A stretch of DNA of 55,114 bases from CAZFDT01 sp964518335. GTDB taxonomy: Bacteria > Planctomycetota > Phycisphaerae > Phycisphaerales > Phycisphaeraceae. Below, in pieces: positions 25,165 through 32,848 of the stretch. The DNA is taken from the NCBI GenBank assembly GCA_964518335.1, contig CAZFDT010000035.1, forward strand, positions 1-55,114. Direction: 5' to 3'. Below the pieces are notes generated by a model. That model had not been told where the DNA came from, searched no databases, and saw nothing but the letters and a program-made list of their open reading frames with translations. The first letter of the stretch is position 1, and each line of letters starts with the position of its first letter. The translations under genes and the position numbers were made by a program.

Positions 25165-25353
25165 TCAACCGCCGCCGCCGCCGCCGCCGCCACCGATCTC
25201 GTCGGCCGCGCCCTGGATTTCGCCTTCCACGGCCGTGCCCAGCGCCAGGGCCGCCGCCGCCACGCCGGCGCCGATGAACGCCAGCAGCAGCGCGTACTCG
25301 ACGCTGGAAATGCCGCCCTCGTCCCGCACGAACTTGCGAATGAATTGAAGCAT
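25165..25353 (-). CDS. Flp-type pilin 2 with nine-glycine tail (likely major pilin)
   Basis: 62-residue Flp pilin, cleaved at EGG|ISSVEYALLLAFIGAG (Glu +5, Tyr +6). AAAGGAGC is 7 nt before the ATG, the best ribosome binding site of the operon, and the gene stands first, both fitting the major pilin. The C terminus ends in nine glycines encoded by GGC/GGT codons, unusual for Flp. The gene is preceded by a leader hairpin at 25406-25424. Confidence 0.9.
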   Translation of the reverse strand: MLQFIRKFVRDEGGISSVEYALLLAFIGAGVAAAALALGTAVEGEIQGAADEIGGGGGGGGG

Positions 25354-25915
25354 GTCGCCGCTCCTTTCCAAGATGGGGTTCCTGTTCGCCCCAACCTCAA
25401 CATGAGTGCGCGACCATCGCGCACCGCCTTTCACGTTTGCTGCCACAACCGTAACCACCCCAACCCGGAAGCCGGCCGCGAGGCGTCGTTCGTCGATAGG
25501 TTCGCCTCACCTTGTCACAACGACCATCCTTGGCCACGGGTGATTCGCAGAGGCGGCCCTGGTCCTTGCGCGCCACGAGAAAAAAATCGCGATAGTGGAC
25601 AATCTATTCGTAAGATGGAGAAAGCTTCTCCAAGTTCACAGCCTGCCGCGACTTGGCCGCAGCGAAGGGGGTTTTGTGACACTTACCTGTCGCTTGGACC
25701 CTTGATTTGTCGCAGCGACTTGATAAAACCATAGAAGTATTGCGACGCCGCCACGCACGTCTTGATGCGGCGCAGAAGTGGGGTTGACGATGCATCGTGC
25801 AGTGTGCGCCAGGTCTGGATGGCCAACTCGGTGAGAGTTGGGTCTGTGGCTTGGCGCAAATGCAGCGGTACAGCGCAGGACCTGTCGCGGTGGTGACTGA
25901 GAAGGGCGGGGCACT
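25354..25915. promoter_or_regulatory. Divergent control region between the Tad operon and the sigma factor
   Basis: 562 bp with no convincing gene. It holds several dyads: GTGCGCGA-3-TCGCGCAC (25406-25424, in the flp leader), TGGAGAA-3-TTCTCCA (25616-25632), GTCGCAGCGAC (25709-25719), the perfect palindrome ACGATGCATCGT (25787-25798) and CCAACTC-5-GAGTTGG (25823-25841, in the sigma leader). CGCAGCGA occurs at 25658 and 25711, and GCGACTTG at 25648 and 25715. A possible rightward promoter is TTGATT (25702-25707), a 16-nt spacer and TAAAAC (25724-25729). No clear leftward promoter was found. Confidence 0.5.
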
Positions 25916-26545
25916 ATGTCTGAGGGGCATGCCAGCATCGAGCCGCAGTTGTTCGCGGTGGTCAGGGAGTTTCTTGCGAAGAAGGCGGCCCATCGGCCTG
26001 TCGATGACGCCCAGGTTCAGGCGTGGCGCGAGTTTCATCGGCGGTGCGATCCGCTGATCCGCAAGTTCGCCTGCATTTACGTGAAATCGGCCAGCGACGT
26101 GGACGACTGCGCCCAGGAGGTGTGGTTGAAGCTGATCGACCGGCTGGTGACGTTCGAGTACGACCCGTCGCGCGGGGCGTTCACGTCGTGGCTGTACCGC
26201 ATCGTGCGCGACACGACAGTGAGCTACTTCCGCCACGAGGCGCGGTTCACGGCGCCGCGGCATCACGAGCCGCTGCGCGACGTGCCGTGCCGGCCCGACG
26301 CCGACCCGGCCGTGCAGTGCGAGCGCTCGGACTCGGTGGCGCGCAGCTACGCCATGGTGACGATGATCCGTCGCCACGTGTCGCGGCCGAACTACGAGCT
26401 GCTGCAGATGCGCTGGCTGCAGGGCTGCAGCGTCGAGGAAGTCGCCCAGACCCTGGGGCTGTCGCACGAGCAGGTGTGGTATCGCGAGCACCGGGCCCGT
26501 CAGAAGATGCGAGCCCTGTTGGATGCGGCCGGCGTCGGACCATGA
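25916..26545 (+). CDS. Sigma-70-family (ECF-like) RNA polymerase sigma factor
   Basis: 209 residues. Region 2 is visible around VDDCAQEVWLKLIDRL..AFTSWLYRIVRDTTVSYFR. Region 4 with its helix-turn-helix is near the C terminus (YELLQMRWLQGCSVEEVAQ then LSHEQVWYREHRARQKM). There is no region 1.1 or 3, as in ECF factors. No anti-sigma gene is adjacent. It is divergent from the Tad operon and 82 nt upstream of the TadG-like gene, so it may switch on pilus genes; this is inferred from position only. Confidence 0.88.
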   Translation: MSEGHASIEPQLFAVVREFLAKKAAHRPVDDAQVQAWREFHRRCDPLIRKFACIYVKSASDVDDCAQEVWLKLIDRLVTFEYDPSRGAFTSWLYRIVRDTTVSYFRHEARFTAPRHHEPLRDVPCRPDADPAVQCERSDSVARSYAMVTMIRRHVSRPNYELLQMRWLQGCSVEEVAQTLGLSHEQVWYREHRARQKMRALLDAAGVGP

Positions 26546-26627
26546 CGCCTGGCCCCCGGCGCAAGGCCCGGCCGATCGGCGGCGAATCATGACATGGCCG
26601 GGAGACCGCCTTCACAGGAGAACCACC

Positions 26628-27947
26628 ATGCGCAACCATCATGCACGCGGCATCGCCATGATCTGGACGGTCATGATGATGTTGGCCCTGTTCGCCTGCG
26701 TGGCGATGGCGGTGGACATTCTGTACGTGGTGCTGGCGGCGCGTCAGCTCAGCGCCGGCGCCGACGCCGCGTCGCTGGGGGGCGCGCTGTACGTGCGGCG
26801 CACCCACGACGAGGCGCGCGACAAGGCCATGGCGCTGGCCGCCGCCAACTTCACCGCCGGCGACGCCATCGCCCTGCAGCGCAACGACGGCAACAGCGCC
26901 GACGGCGACATCGTCATCGGCCGCTGGCAGCGCAGCACCGACACGTTCACGCCCATGAGTCAGGGCGAAGGCATCCCCAACGCCGTCCGCGTCGTCGCCC
27001 CGCGCACCGGCTCGTCTCTGGGCGGCGGCATCCAGACGCTCTTCGCCGCCACCTTCGGCATCGACACCCTCGACGTGCGTCGCCGCGCCACCGCCATGGT
27101 CGGCGGCGACATCGGCGGCGGCGTCATCGCACTCCACCCCACCGACGCCTGCTCGCTCACCATCCAGGGCAACGCCAGCCTCACCGTCACCGACGGCGCC
27201 GTCATCGTCAACTCCAGCCACGTCACCCGCGCCGCCTGCGCCGTGGGCAACGCCGGCACATTCGACGCCGAGGAGCTTCTCATCGTCGGCGAACCCGAAG
27301 CCAACTTCGCCTCACGCACCGACTACGACGGCGAAATCTACACCGGCGTCGATCCCATCATCGACCCCTTGCTCAACCTCCCTCACCCCAACGTCCCCAC
27401 CGCCAACCGCGGCGCCGTCCCCGGCGGCGGCGGCGGAACCGTCACCCTCCAGCCCGGCTTCTACACCAGCATGGACTTCGGACCACGCACCTACGTCATG
27501 CAGTCGGGTCTTTACTACGTCAACGGCCCCTTGAGCATCGCCGGCAACACCCGACTCGATGGAACCGCAGGCGTCATGTTCTTCGTCGGGCCCAGCGGCT
27601 CGGTGAACATGCAGGGCATCGGCACCGGCTGGGTCCGACTCAACCCCCTCGACCCTCTGAGCTACGCCAACGGCCCGGCCATCCCCTCCGGACTCCTCCA
27701 CAGCCGCGTCGTCTTCTTCCAGCATCGCAGCAACGCCACCACCATGACCTTCCGCGGCAACAACAACTGGCAGGTCAGCGGAACCATCTACGCACCCGCC
27801 GCCCGACTGAGCGTCGGCGGCACCCCCGACACCTTCAGCAACGGCCTCATCGCCAACTGGATCGAAGTCTTCGGCACCGGCGGCATCAACGTCCCCTACG
27901 AAGACCAGTTCGAACGCTTCCCGCCCTTCGTCTTCCTCGTCGAGTGA
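26628..27947 (+). CDS. TadG-like protein with Tad_N and beta-helix-like domain
   Basis: 439 residues. The N terminus ARGIAMIWTVMMMLALFACVAMAVD with ALYVRRTHDEARDKAMALA is the Tad/TadG-like putative Flp region (membrane anchor and helix, about residues 5-90). The rest is Gly/Asn-rich and beta-strand-like (VTLQPGFYTSMDFG, MTFRGNNNWQVSGTIYAPAA, LSVGGTPDTFSNGLIANWIE) and may be a beta-helix; the von Willebrand A domain of classical TadG is not seen. AGGAG lies 8 nt before the ATG. Probably a tip or envelope-anchoring component of the Tad pilus, encoded apart from the main operon. Confidence 0.78.
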   Translation: MRNHHARGIAMIWTVMMMLALFACVAMAVDILYVVLAARQLSAGADAASLGGALYVRRTHDEARDKAMALAAANFTAGDAIALQRNDGNSADGDIVIGRWQRSTDTFTPMSQGEGIPNAVRVVAPRTGSSLGGGIQTLFAATFGIDTLDVRRRATAMVGGDIGGGVIALHPTDACSLTIQGNASLTVTDGAVIVNSSHVTRAACAVGNAGTFDAEELLIVGEPEANFASRTDYDGEIYTGVDPIIDPLLNLPHPNVPTANRGAVPGGGGGTVTLQPGFYTSMDFGPRTYVMQSGLYYVNGPLSIAGNTRLDGTAGVMFFVGPSGSVNMQGIGTGWVRLNPLDPLSYANGPAIPSGLLHSRVVFFQHRSNATTMTFRGNNNWQVSGTIYAPAARLSVGGTPDTFSNGLIANWIEVFGTGGINVPYEDQFERFPPFVFLVE

Positions 27948-28026
27948 CCCGCCGCGGCTCACCCGATCGTCGTGGCACATCTCACCTGTCGGCAAAGTCG
28001 CCTCGTGCATGACGGCGCGGTGTGGT

Positions 28027-28032
28027 TACAAT
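28027..28032 (+). promoter_or_regulatory. -10 element upstream of SYLF gene 1
   Basis: TACAAT 54 nt before the start codon. No good -35 was seen. Upstream is the end of the TadG-like gene. Confidence 0.35.
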
Positions 28033-28085
28033 GCCATCGCGGGTCGGGCAGGGGCTGGGCCGGCACGATCAGGGAGTCTTCGCAC

Positions 28086-28652
28086 ATGACACGTATTGCC
28101 ACGCTGGTGTTGGGGTTGATGGTGCTGACGTTGCAGTCGGCGTGTTCGAGCGGAGGGTCGTCGGGCAGCGCGGGTGCGGCGCCGGAGCCTTACAACCGTC
28201 GGCTGGAGCAGCGTGCCGAGGTGTACCGGTCGATCATGGGCCGCACCGATCCGACGCTGGAGAAGTTTTTCAGCGGGTCGGCGGGGTACGTGATGTTCCC
28301 GGAGGTGGGCAAGGTGGGCGTGGGCCTGGGTGCGGGCAGCGGCAAGGGCGTGCTGTTCGAGGGCGGCCGGCCGACGGGTTACGTCGAGCTGTTCCACGCG
28401 TCGCTGGGGGTGCAACTCGGTGGGCAGACGTACAGCGAGGTGATTTTCTTCCGCACGCCGGCGGAGGTGGGGCGGCTCAAAGCCAACAATTTCGAGTTCG
28501 ACGCCACCGCCAATGCGGTGGGCATCACGCGCGGGGCCGGCGCGACGGTGGACTACGCCAACGGCGTGGCCGTGTTCATCCTGGCGCGCGAGGGACTGAT
28601 GTTCGATGCGTCAGTGGGCGGGCAGAAGTTCAGCTTCTGGCCCAAGTCCTAG
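28086..28652 (+). CDS. SYLF/Ysc84-domain lipoprotein 1
   Basis: 188 residues. A lipoprotein signal (VLTLQSAC) with a Ser/Gly linker precedes the SYLF (Ysc84) domain: SAGYVMFPEVGKVGVGLGAGSGKGV, then LGVQLGGQTYSEVIFF and EGLMFDASVGGQKF. SYLF domains in eukaryotes bind lipids and actin; bacterial versions are envelope lipoproteins of unclear role. It is about 45% identical by eye to the next gene, so the pair is a tandem duplication. It is followed within 50 nt by its paralogue, which has its own -10. Confidence 0.9.
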   Translation: MTRIATLVLGLMVLTLQSACSSGGSSGSAGAAPEPYNRRLEQRAEVYRSIMGRTDPTLEKFFSGSAGYVMFPEVGKVGVGLGAGSGKGVLFEGGRPTGYVELFHASLGVQLGGQTYSEVIFFRTPAEVGRLKANNFEFDATANAVGITRGAGATVDYANGVAVFILAREGLMFDASVGGQKFSFWPKS

Positions 28653-28654
28653 CC

Positions 28655-28660
28655 TATACT
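28655..28660 (+). promoter_or_regulatory. -10 element of SYLF gene 2
   Basis: TATACT starts 2 nt after the stop codon of SYLF gene 1 and 45 nt before the next ATG. No -35 is recognisable. Confidence 0.4.
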
Positions 28661-28699
28661 GACAGCGGGCGTGGGGCGCAAGTCAACAGGAGCTTTATC

Positions 28700-29245
28700 A
28701 TGACCATTCGCACCGCGATCGTGGGCGTTCTGGCGTTGGCGGCGCTGTCGGCGTGCTCGAACTACAAGCAGGCCGGCGGCGACGACCCGGACGCCTACCT
28801 CGAGAAGCAGGCGCAGTTGACTATCGCCACGTTCCGCAAGACCGACCCGACGCTGGAGCGGTTCTTCGAGACGGCGGCGGGCTACGCGGTGTTCCCCGAG
28901 ATCACCAAGGGCGCGGCGGGCGTGGGCGCGGCGGCGGGTCGTGGCGTGGTGTACGAGGGCGGCAAGATCGTCGGGTACGCCGACATGCGTCAGGCGACGC
29001 TGGGCGTGCAGTTGGGCGGGCAGCGGTACAGTGAACTGCTGTTCTTCCAGGGCCAGGCCGACCTGGCGCGTTTCAAGGCCGACGAGATCGAGTTCGCGGC
29101 GCAGGCGTCGGCGGTGGCGTCGAGCGACGGCAAGGCCGCCAACGCCGACTACTCCAGCGGCGTGGCGATCTTCACCGTCGGGCAGGAGGGCCTGATGTTC
29201 GAGGCCTCCGTCGGCGGTCAGAAGTTCCGGTATCAGCCCAAGTGA
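28700..29245 (+). CDS. SYLF/Ysc84-domain lipoprotein 2
   Basis: 181 residues, a paralogue of the preceding gene: lipobox AALSAC, then TAAGYAVFPEITKGAAGVGAA, LGVQLGGQRYSELLFF and EGLMFEASVGGQKF. AGGAG precedes the ATG. Divergence is greatest in the linker and around residues 125-145. Its own -10 suggests separate expression. It ends 6 nt from the stop of the convergent next gene. Confidence 0.9.
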   Translation: MTIRTAIVGVLALAALSACSNYKQAGGDDPDAYLEKQAQLTIATFRKTDPTLERFFETAAGYAVFPEITKGAAGVGAAAGRGVVYEGGKIVGYADMRQATLGVQLGGQRYSELLFFQGQADLARFKADEIEFAAQASAVASSDGKAANADYSSGVAIFTVGQEGLMFEASVGGQKFRYQPK

Positions 29246-29251
29246 TGCCGG

Positions 29252-29755
29252 TCACGACGCCAGCTTCCACACCACGACGCCGATGAGGGCGGCGATAGCC
29301 AGCGCGGCGAAAACGATGAGGTTGCGCTTGCGTCGTTTCGCGTCCTCGACGGCGGCGACGGCGGCGGCGCGGACGCGCGCCTCCTCGCGGCGCTGCGCCG
29401 CGACCTCGGGTGAGACATAGGCCGGCTCGACCTCCTCGGGCGTGAACACGCTGGTCTTGACCCGCGGCTTGTCGGGCTTGTCGGCCTTGTCGGCCTTGTC
29501 CTGCGGGGCGGCGGCGGGCGGCGGCTCCTCCGGGGCAAATCGCGGGTCCCCGGCGAGTTTCGCCACGTCCGTTTGCGGCGCGGCACCGGGCTTGGCCGCG
29601 ACCTCCTCCAACTCGTACGTCGCCGCCTCCGCCTCGGGCCTGGTCGGCTTGGCGGGCTGCGGCTTGGCTGGCGGCGACGGCGCACCGGCCGCCGACTCGT
29701 TCGGATCGGCCAGCTCGTACGTCTCAGGTTCGTGTCGCTTGGGCTTGTCGGCCAT
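29252..29755 (-). CDS. Tail-anchored Pro/Ala-rich protein of unknown function
   Basis: 167 residues, not recognised. The N-terminal part is low-complexity (Pro, Ala, Lys, Glu) and carries two copies of a TYEL motif (PETYELADP, AATYELEEV). A charged helix (AQRREEARVRAAAVAAVEDAKRRK) leads to a single C-terminal membrane segment (NLIVFAALAIAALIGVVVWKLA), so it is probably tail-anchored with the bulk in the cytoplasm. The ATG at 29755 was chosen because TAGGAT ends exactly 6 nt upstream, the leaderless layout also seen at adk. Confidence 0.7.
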   Translation of the reverse strand: MADKPKRHEPETYELADPNESAAGAPSPPAKPQPAKPTRPEAEAATYELEEVAAKPGAAPQTDVAKLAGDPRFAPEEPPPAAAPQDKADKADKPDKPRVKTSVFTPEEVEPAYVSPEVAAQRREEARVRAAAVAAVEDAKRRKRNLIVFAALAIAALIGVVVWKLAS

Positions 29756-29761
29756 CGTCAC

Positions 29762-29767
29762 ATCCTA
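29762..29767 (-). promoter_or_regulatory. -10 element of the tail-anchored protein gene, predicted leaderless
   Basis: TAGGAT (29767-29762) followed by six bases and the ATG. No ribosome binding site. Confidence 0.4.
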
Positions 29768-29778
29768 GCCGCGAGCCA

Positions 29779-30120
29779 TCACGACGTGGCCCACGGACGA
29801 AACACAAATAACGCGCCCAACGCGATGAAGCCAAAGCCCACCACCACGTTCCAGCGGATCGGCTCCTTCAGGTACGTCAGGGCGAACACCACGAACACGA
29901 TCAGCGTGATGACCTCCTGGATCGTCTTGAGCTCGGCCGCGCTGAAGCCGGACGTGTGCCCGATGCGGTTGGCCGGGACCTGCAGGCAATACTCGAAGAA
30001 CGCGATGCCCCAGCTCACGAGGATGGCCGCCCACAGCACCATCTGCTTGTGCTTGAGATGGCCGTACCACGCGAACGTCATGAACACGTTGGAAAGAACC
30101 AGCAGCACGATGGTGGTCAT
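29779..30120 (-). CDS. DMT family protein (DUF486)
   Basis: 113 residues, four membrane helices: TTIVLLVLSNVFMTFAWYGHL, VLWAAILVSWGIAFFEYCLQV, a third after AELKTIQEVITL, and the C-terminal NVVVGFGFIALGALFVF. This matches DUF486, small relatives of drug/metabolite transporters, which probably dimerise. The substrate is unknown. A TACAAT -10 on the minus strand lies at 30151-30146, shared with the divergent alkyltransferase promoter. Confidence 0.88.
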   Translation of the reverse strand: MTTIVLLVLSNVFMTFAWYGHLKHKQMVLWAAILVSWGIAFFEYCLQVPANRIGHTSGFSAAELKTIQEVITLIVFVVFALTYLKEPIRWNVVVGFGFIALGALFVFRPWATS

Positions 30121-30144
30121 GGGGAAATCTTCCGGGGGGTCGGC

Positions 30145-30151
30145 TATTGTA
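30145..30151. promoter_or_regulatory. Shared bidirectional -10 element
   Basis: Rightward TATTGT (30145-30150) serves the alkyltransferase start at 30171; leftward TACAAT (30151-30146) serves the DMT gene at 30120. One AT-rich patch therefore covers both. Confidence 0.4.
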
Positions 30152-30170
30152 TCGGCACAAGGAGCCCGAC

Positions 30171-30536
30171 ATGCCGCAACTCCAACACGAACGGGCGATT
30201 CTCTCCGGGCGGATCACGTCGGACATGAGCTTCATGGAAAAGGTCTGGGCCGTCTGCGCCCGGGTGCCGCGTGGCAAGGTGACGACGTATGCCGCGATCG
30301 CCCGTGCGTTGGGCAGCGAGGGATATCGCGCGGTGGGGATGGCGATGAATCGCAACCCCTACGCCCCGGCCGTGCCGTGCCACCGCGTGGTCGCCAGCGA
30401 CGGCGCTTTGACCGGGTACGCCGGCGGGCTGCCGAAGAAGCGCCGCATGCTGCTGGACGAGGGCGTGCCGCTGGTGGGCGACCGCGTTGCACTGGCCCAG
30501 TGCCTCTACGACCCGGCGCGCTCAACGCGGCAGTGA
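30171..30536 (+). CDS. MGMT-type alkylguanine-DNA alkyltransferase domain protein
   Basis: 121 residues covering only the DNA-binding/catalytic domain. VPRGKVTTYAAIARALG contains the recognition helix region, and PCHRVV holds the acceptor Cys, so it is not an acceptor-less ATL protein. It would remove alkyl groups from O6-guanine or act as a lesion sensor. The N-terminal Ada/Ogt domain is missing. AAGGAG lies 7 nt before the ATG. Its last 15 nt overlap the end of the convergent gene. Confidence 0.85.
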   Translation: MPQLQHERAILSGRITSDMSFMEKVWAVCARVPRGKVTTYAAIARALGSEGYRAVGMAMNRNPYAPAVPCHRVVASDGALTGYAGGLPKKRRMLLDEGVPLVGDRVALAQCLYDPARSTRQ

Positions 30537-30791
30537 CGCCGTCCGTCGCCAGTAGTCGGGCCGCATTCGCCGATCCACTTGATGGGCGGGCCAGAACAGC
30601 CGCCGGCACACGTCGTCGGCGATGCGGTACTGCGGCTCGTAGTCGAACACGATCACCACGCCCGCGCCGGTCGCCGCGCTCACGCCGCGCTTCACCAGCA
30701 GGCGGTAGGCGACGGCATACACCACCGCCAGCGTCACCGCCGCCACAATGGCCGCGATCAGCGTGTCCAGCAGCCGTGACTTGCGTCGCAT
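30522..30791 (-). CDS. Small single-pass membrane protein of unknown function
   Basis: 89 residues, not recognised. One membrane helix (LIAAIVAAVTLAVVYAVAYRLL) is followed by about 50 soluble residues with VVIVFDYEPQYRIADDVCRRL. Third codon positions are strongly G/C, supporting a real gene. TACCAT ends 6 nt before the ATG at 30791, again the leaderless layout; the ATG at 30809 is less likely. The frame ends inside the alkyltransferase gene. Confidence 0.6.
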   Translation of the reverse strand: MRRKSRLLDTLIAAIVAAVTLAVVYAVAYRLLVKRGVSAATGAGVVIVFDYEPQYRIADDVCRRLFWPAHQVDRRMRPDYWRRTASLPR

Positions 30792-30797
30792 GCCACG

Positions 30798-30803
30798 ATG
30801 GTA
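30798..30803 (-). promoter_or_regulatory. -10 element of the small membrane protein gene, predicted leaderless
   Basis: TACCAT (30803-30798), six bases, then ATG at 30791. Confidence 0.4.
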
Positions 30804-30822
30804 GGGCACGCGGTCGCAGACG

Positions 30823-30856
30823 AAAAACCCACCCGCCTGCGGGAAGGTCGGGTGGG
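30823..30856 (-). terminator. Rho-independent terminator of the YHS gene
   Basis: On the minus strand an 8-bp GC stem (30856-30849 with 30835-30828, CCCACCCG and CGGGTGGG) and a 13-nt loop are followed by five T residues (30827-30823). It begins about 35 nt after the YHS stop. Confidence 0.75.
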
Positions 30857-30890
30857 GTGGGAGTGGGGAACGCGGACGGATCGGCGTGCT

Positions 30891-31370
30891 TCACTTGCCG
30901 TGCTTCTCGACGAGGCCCGGCCAGTTGGCGTCGGCCTTCTCGACATTGGCGTGCAGGTCCTGGCTGAACTTTTCGCGGACGCCGGCGTTGTATTGCAGCA
31001 GCAGTCGGCCGGCGACGATCTGGAACGCCTCGGGATCGATCTTGGCGGTGTAGCCCCGGCTCACGGCAAAGGCGCAGAACCCGCCGAACTGCGGCGCGTA
31101 GCGGTCGGGGTCGGCGTCGAAGGCCGCCTTGTGCCCGGCATCGGCGAAGCGGTACGTGGCGCCGCGGTGCGTGCTGCGGATCGCCGCATCGCCTTTGACG
31201 GCCTTGTCGAGCGTGAAGTAGGCCACGGGGTCGTAGCCCTGCAGGGCCAGGCCATGCTGATCGACGTTGACGTAGGACTTGCCGTCGTCGCCGGCGGCCA
31301 GCGGGACCAGCCACGCGAGCATCAGCAGCAGCGATTGGGCGACGATGGGCTTTCGGATTCGGCGTGTCAT
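30891..31370 (-). CDS. Exported YHS-domain protein
   Basis: 159 residues: signal peptide (SLLLMLAWLVPLAAG), then the YHS domain (VNVDQHGLALQGYDPVAYF, THRGATYRFADAGHKAAFDADPDRYAPQFGGFCAFAVSRG). YHS domains often bind metals and occur in copper-handling proteins; Tyr, His and Cys of the GGFCA loop are the candidate ligands. AGGAG lies 6 nt before the ATG. A good terminator follows. It is divergent from the RsbU-like gene across 78 nt. Confidence 0.9.
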   Translation of the reverse strand: MTRRIRKPIVAQSLLLMLAWLVPLAAGDDGKSYVNVDQHGLALQGYDPVAYFTLDKAVKGDAAIRSTHRGATYRFADAGHKAAFDADPDRYAPQFGGFCAFAVSRGYTAKIDPEAFQIVAGRLLLQYNAGVREKFSQDLHANVEKADANWPGLVEKHGK

Positions 31371-31432
31371 AGGTTGCTCCTGTTGGGGTTCGTCATATGG
31401 GATGCCTCGGGCGCGGCGAGCGTTACGTCGCC

Positions 31433-31438
31433 TATCCT
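31433..31438 (+). promoter_or_regulatory. -10 element of the RsbU-like gene
   Basis: TATCCT ends 10 nt before the ATG with no ribosome binding site between, implying a leader of only a few bases or none. Confidence 0.4.
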
Positions 31439-31448
31439 GTTGTCACCT

Positions 31449-32768
31449 ATGCGAATCCTCGACAACTCGACGAGTAAGCGTCTGCCGGTCTATCTGGACA
31501 TGGTGCGGGAGCTGAGCCGCGCAACCCAGCCGCAGGAGGTGATCCGCGCCTACGCGGAGGGGACGGCGCGCCTCGATGGCGAGGACGGGTACATCTCGCT
31601 GTCGTGCCGCGGGCTGGAGCCGGGCGAGTATCGCATCACGCGGATGCTGCTGGGCAATGTTGCACTGGACCAGTTTCTGGTGGATACGTGGTCGCGTCCG
31701 GCGGCGTATGAGGTGCATCGCGGCGGGCTGCTGGGCTCGATCGTGCAGGAGGGCCGGCCGGTGGCGATCAACGAGCTGGACGTGCGAGCCGACCCGGTGC
31801 TGGGCGACGCGCTGGCGGGGTATGGCTCGCTGGTCGCCATTCCGTTGTTCGACGCGGGCCAGGCGCTGAACTGGGCGATCCAACTCCGTCCCGAGCCGGA
31901 TTTCTTCGACCTGCAGCGACTGGAGGAGGACCTGCTGCGGGGCAACCTCGTCGGCGGCACGGTGCGGCACGTGCAGACCGCGCGGCAACTGCAGCAGGCC
32001 AACGATCGCATCCACGCCGAGATGGAGCGCATCGGCGCGATCCAGCGGGCGCTGCTGCCCGCGAAGCTGCCCGATATCCCCGGCGTGTCGATGGCCGCCA
32101 GCTACGAGACGTTCGACCAGGCCGGCGGCGACATGTACCTCTTCCACGAGATGGGCACGAGCGTGCATCGCCGGGGAACGCCCGACGGACGCTGGGCCAT
32201 TGTCGTCGGCGATGTGTCGGGCCACGGACCTTCCGCCGCCGTGGTCATGGCCATGATTCAGGGCCTGGTCATGTCCTACGTGGACCCCGATCGCAACGAG
32301 GTCGGCTTCTTCGAGTTCATCAACGAGCACCTCGTCGCCAGGAGCATCGAGAACTCGTTTACCACGGCCGTCGCGGCCGTGCTCGATCCGCGCACGCGCC
32401 GGCTGGTGTACTCCTGTGCCGGCCATCCCGCCCCGATCCTCCACCGACGCGGCGACCCGCCTTCCATCGCCTCGCTCCACAACGTCGGCAACCTCCCCCT
32501 GGGCATCATGCCCGGACTCGAATATCCCGTCACCGATCTCCAGCTCGAACCCGGCGACACCCTCGTCTTCTACACCGACGGCATCACGGAGGCCCGCGCG
32601 CCCGACGGCGAGTTCTTCGGCAGCGACGGCCTGGCCCGCGCTCTGCTCGAAAGCACCGGCTCGCCCGCCAGGCTCGTGGATCACATCAAGGAAAAACTCC
32701 ACGCCTTCCAGGCCGGCCAGCGACCGCAGGATGACCAGACCCTGCTCGTCGTGCGGATCGAGTCGTGA
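31449..32768 (+). CDS. GAF-PP2C (SpoIIE/RsbU-like) serine phosphatase
   Basis: 439 residues. A GAF-like sensor (about 15-175), a coiled-coil linker (RQLQQANDRIHAEMERIGAIQ), then the PPM/SpoIIE phosphatase with GDVSGHGPSAAVVMAMI, YSCAGHPAPILHRRG, FYTDGITEAR and DDQTLLVVRI. The metal-binding Asp residues are kept. RsbU-like enzymes dephosphorylate anti-anti-sigma factors in partner-switching. No anti-sigma or STAS gene is adjacent. The GAF ligand is unknown. Confidence 0.92.
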   Translation: MRILDNSTSKRLPVYLDMVRELSRATQPQEVIRAYAEGTARLDGEDGYISLSCRGLEPGEYRITRMLLGNVALDQFLVDTWSRPAAYEVHRGGLLGSIVQEGRPVAINELDVRADPVLGDALAGYGSLVAIPLFDAGQALNWAIQLRPEPDFFDLQRLEEDLLRGNLVGGTVRHVQTARQLQQANDRIHAEMERIGAIQRALLPAKLPDIPGVSMAASYETFDQAGGDMYLFHEMGTSVHRRGTPDGRWAIVVGDVSGHGPSAAVVMAMIQGLVMSYVDPDRNEVGFFEFINEHLVARSIENSFTTAVAAVLDPRTRRLVYSCAGHPAPILHRRGDPPSIASLHNVGNLPLGIMPGLEYPVTDLQLEPGDTLVFYTDGITEARAPDGEFFGSDGLARALLESTGSPARLVDHIKEKLHAFQAGQRPQDDQTLLVVRIES

Positions 32769-32848
32769 GCGACGTTGCGTCCGACACGCGGCGGCGGTAG
32801 CTTCAGGGTGCGCGGTCTGATGATCCGGCCGCCCCCGAGGACCTGACC

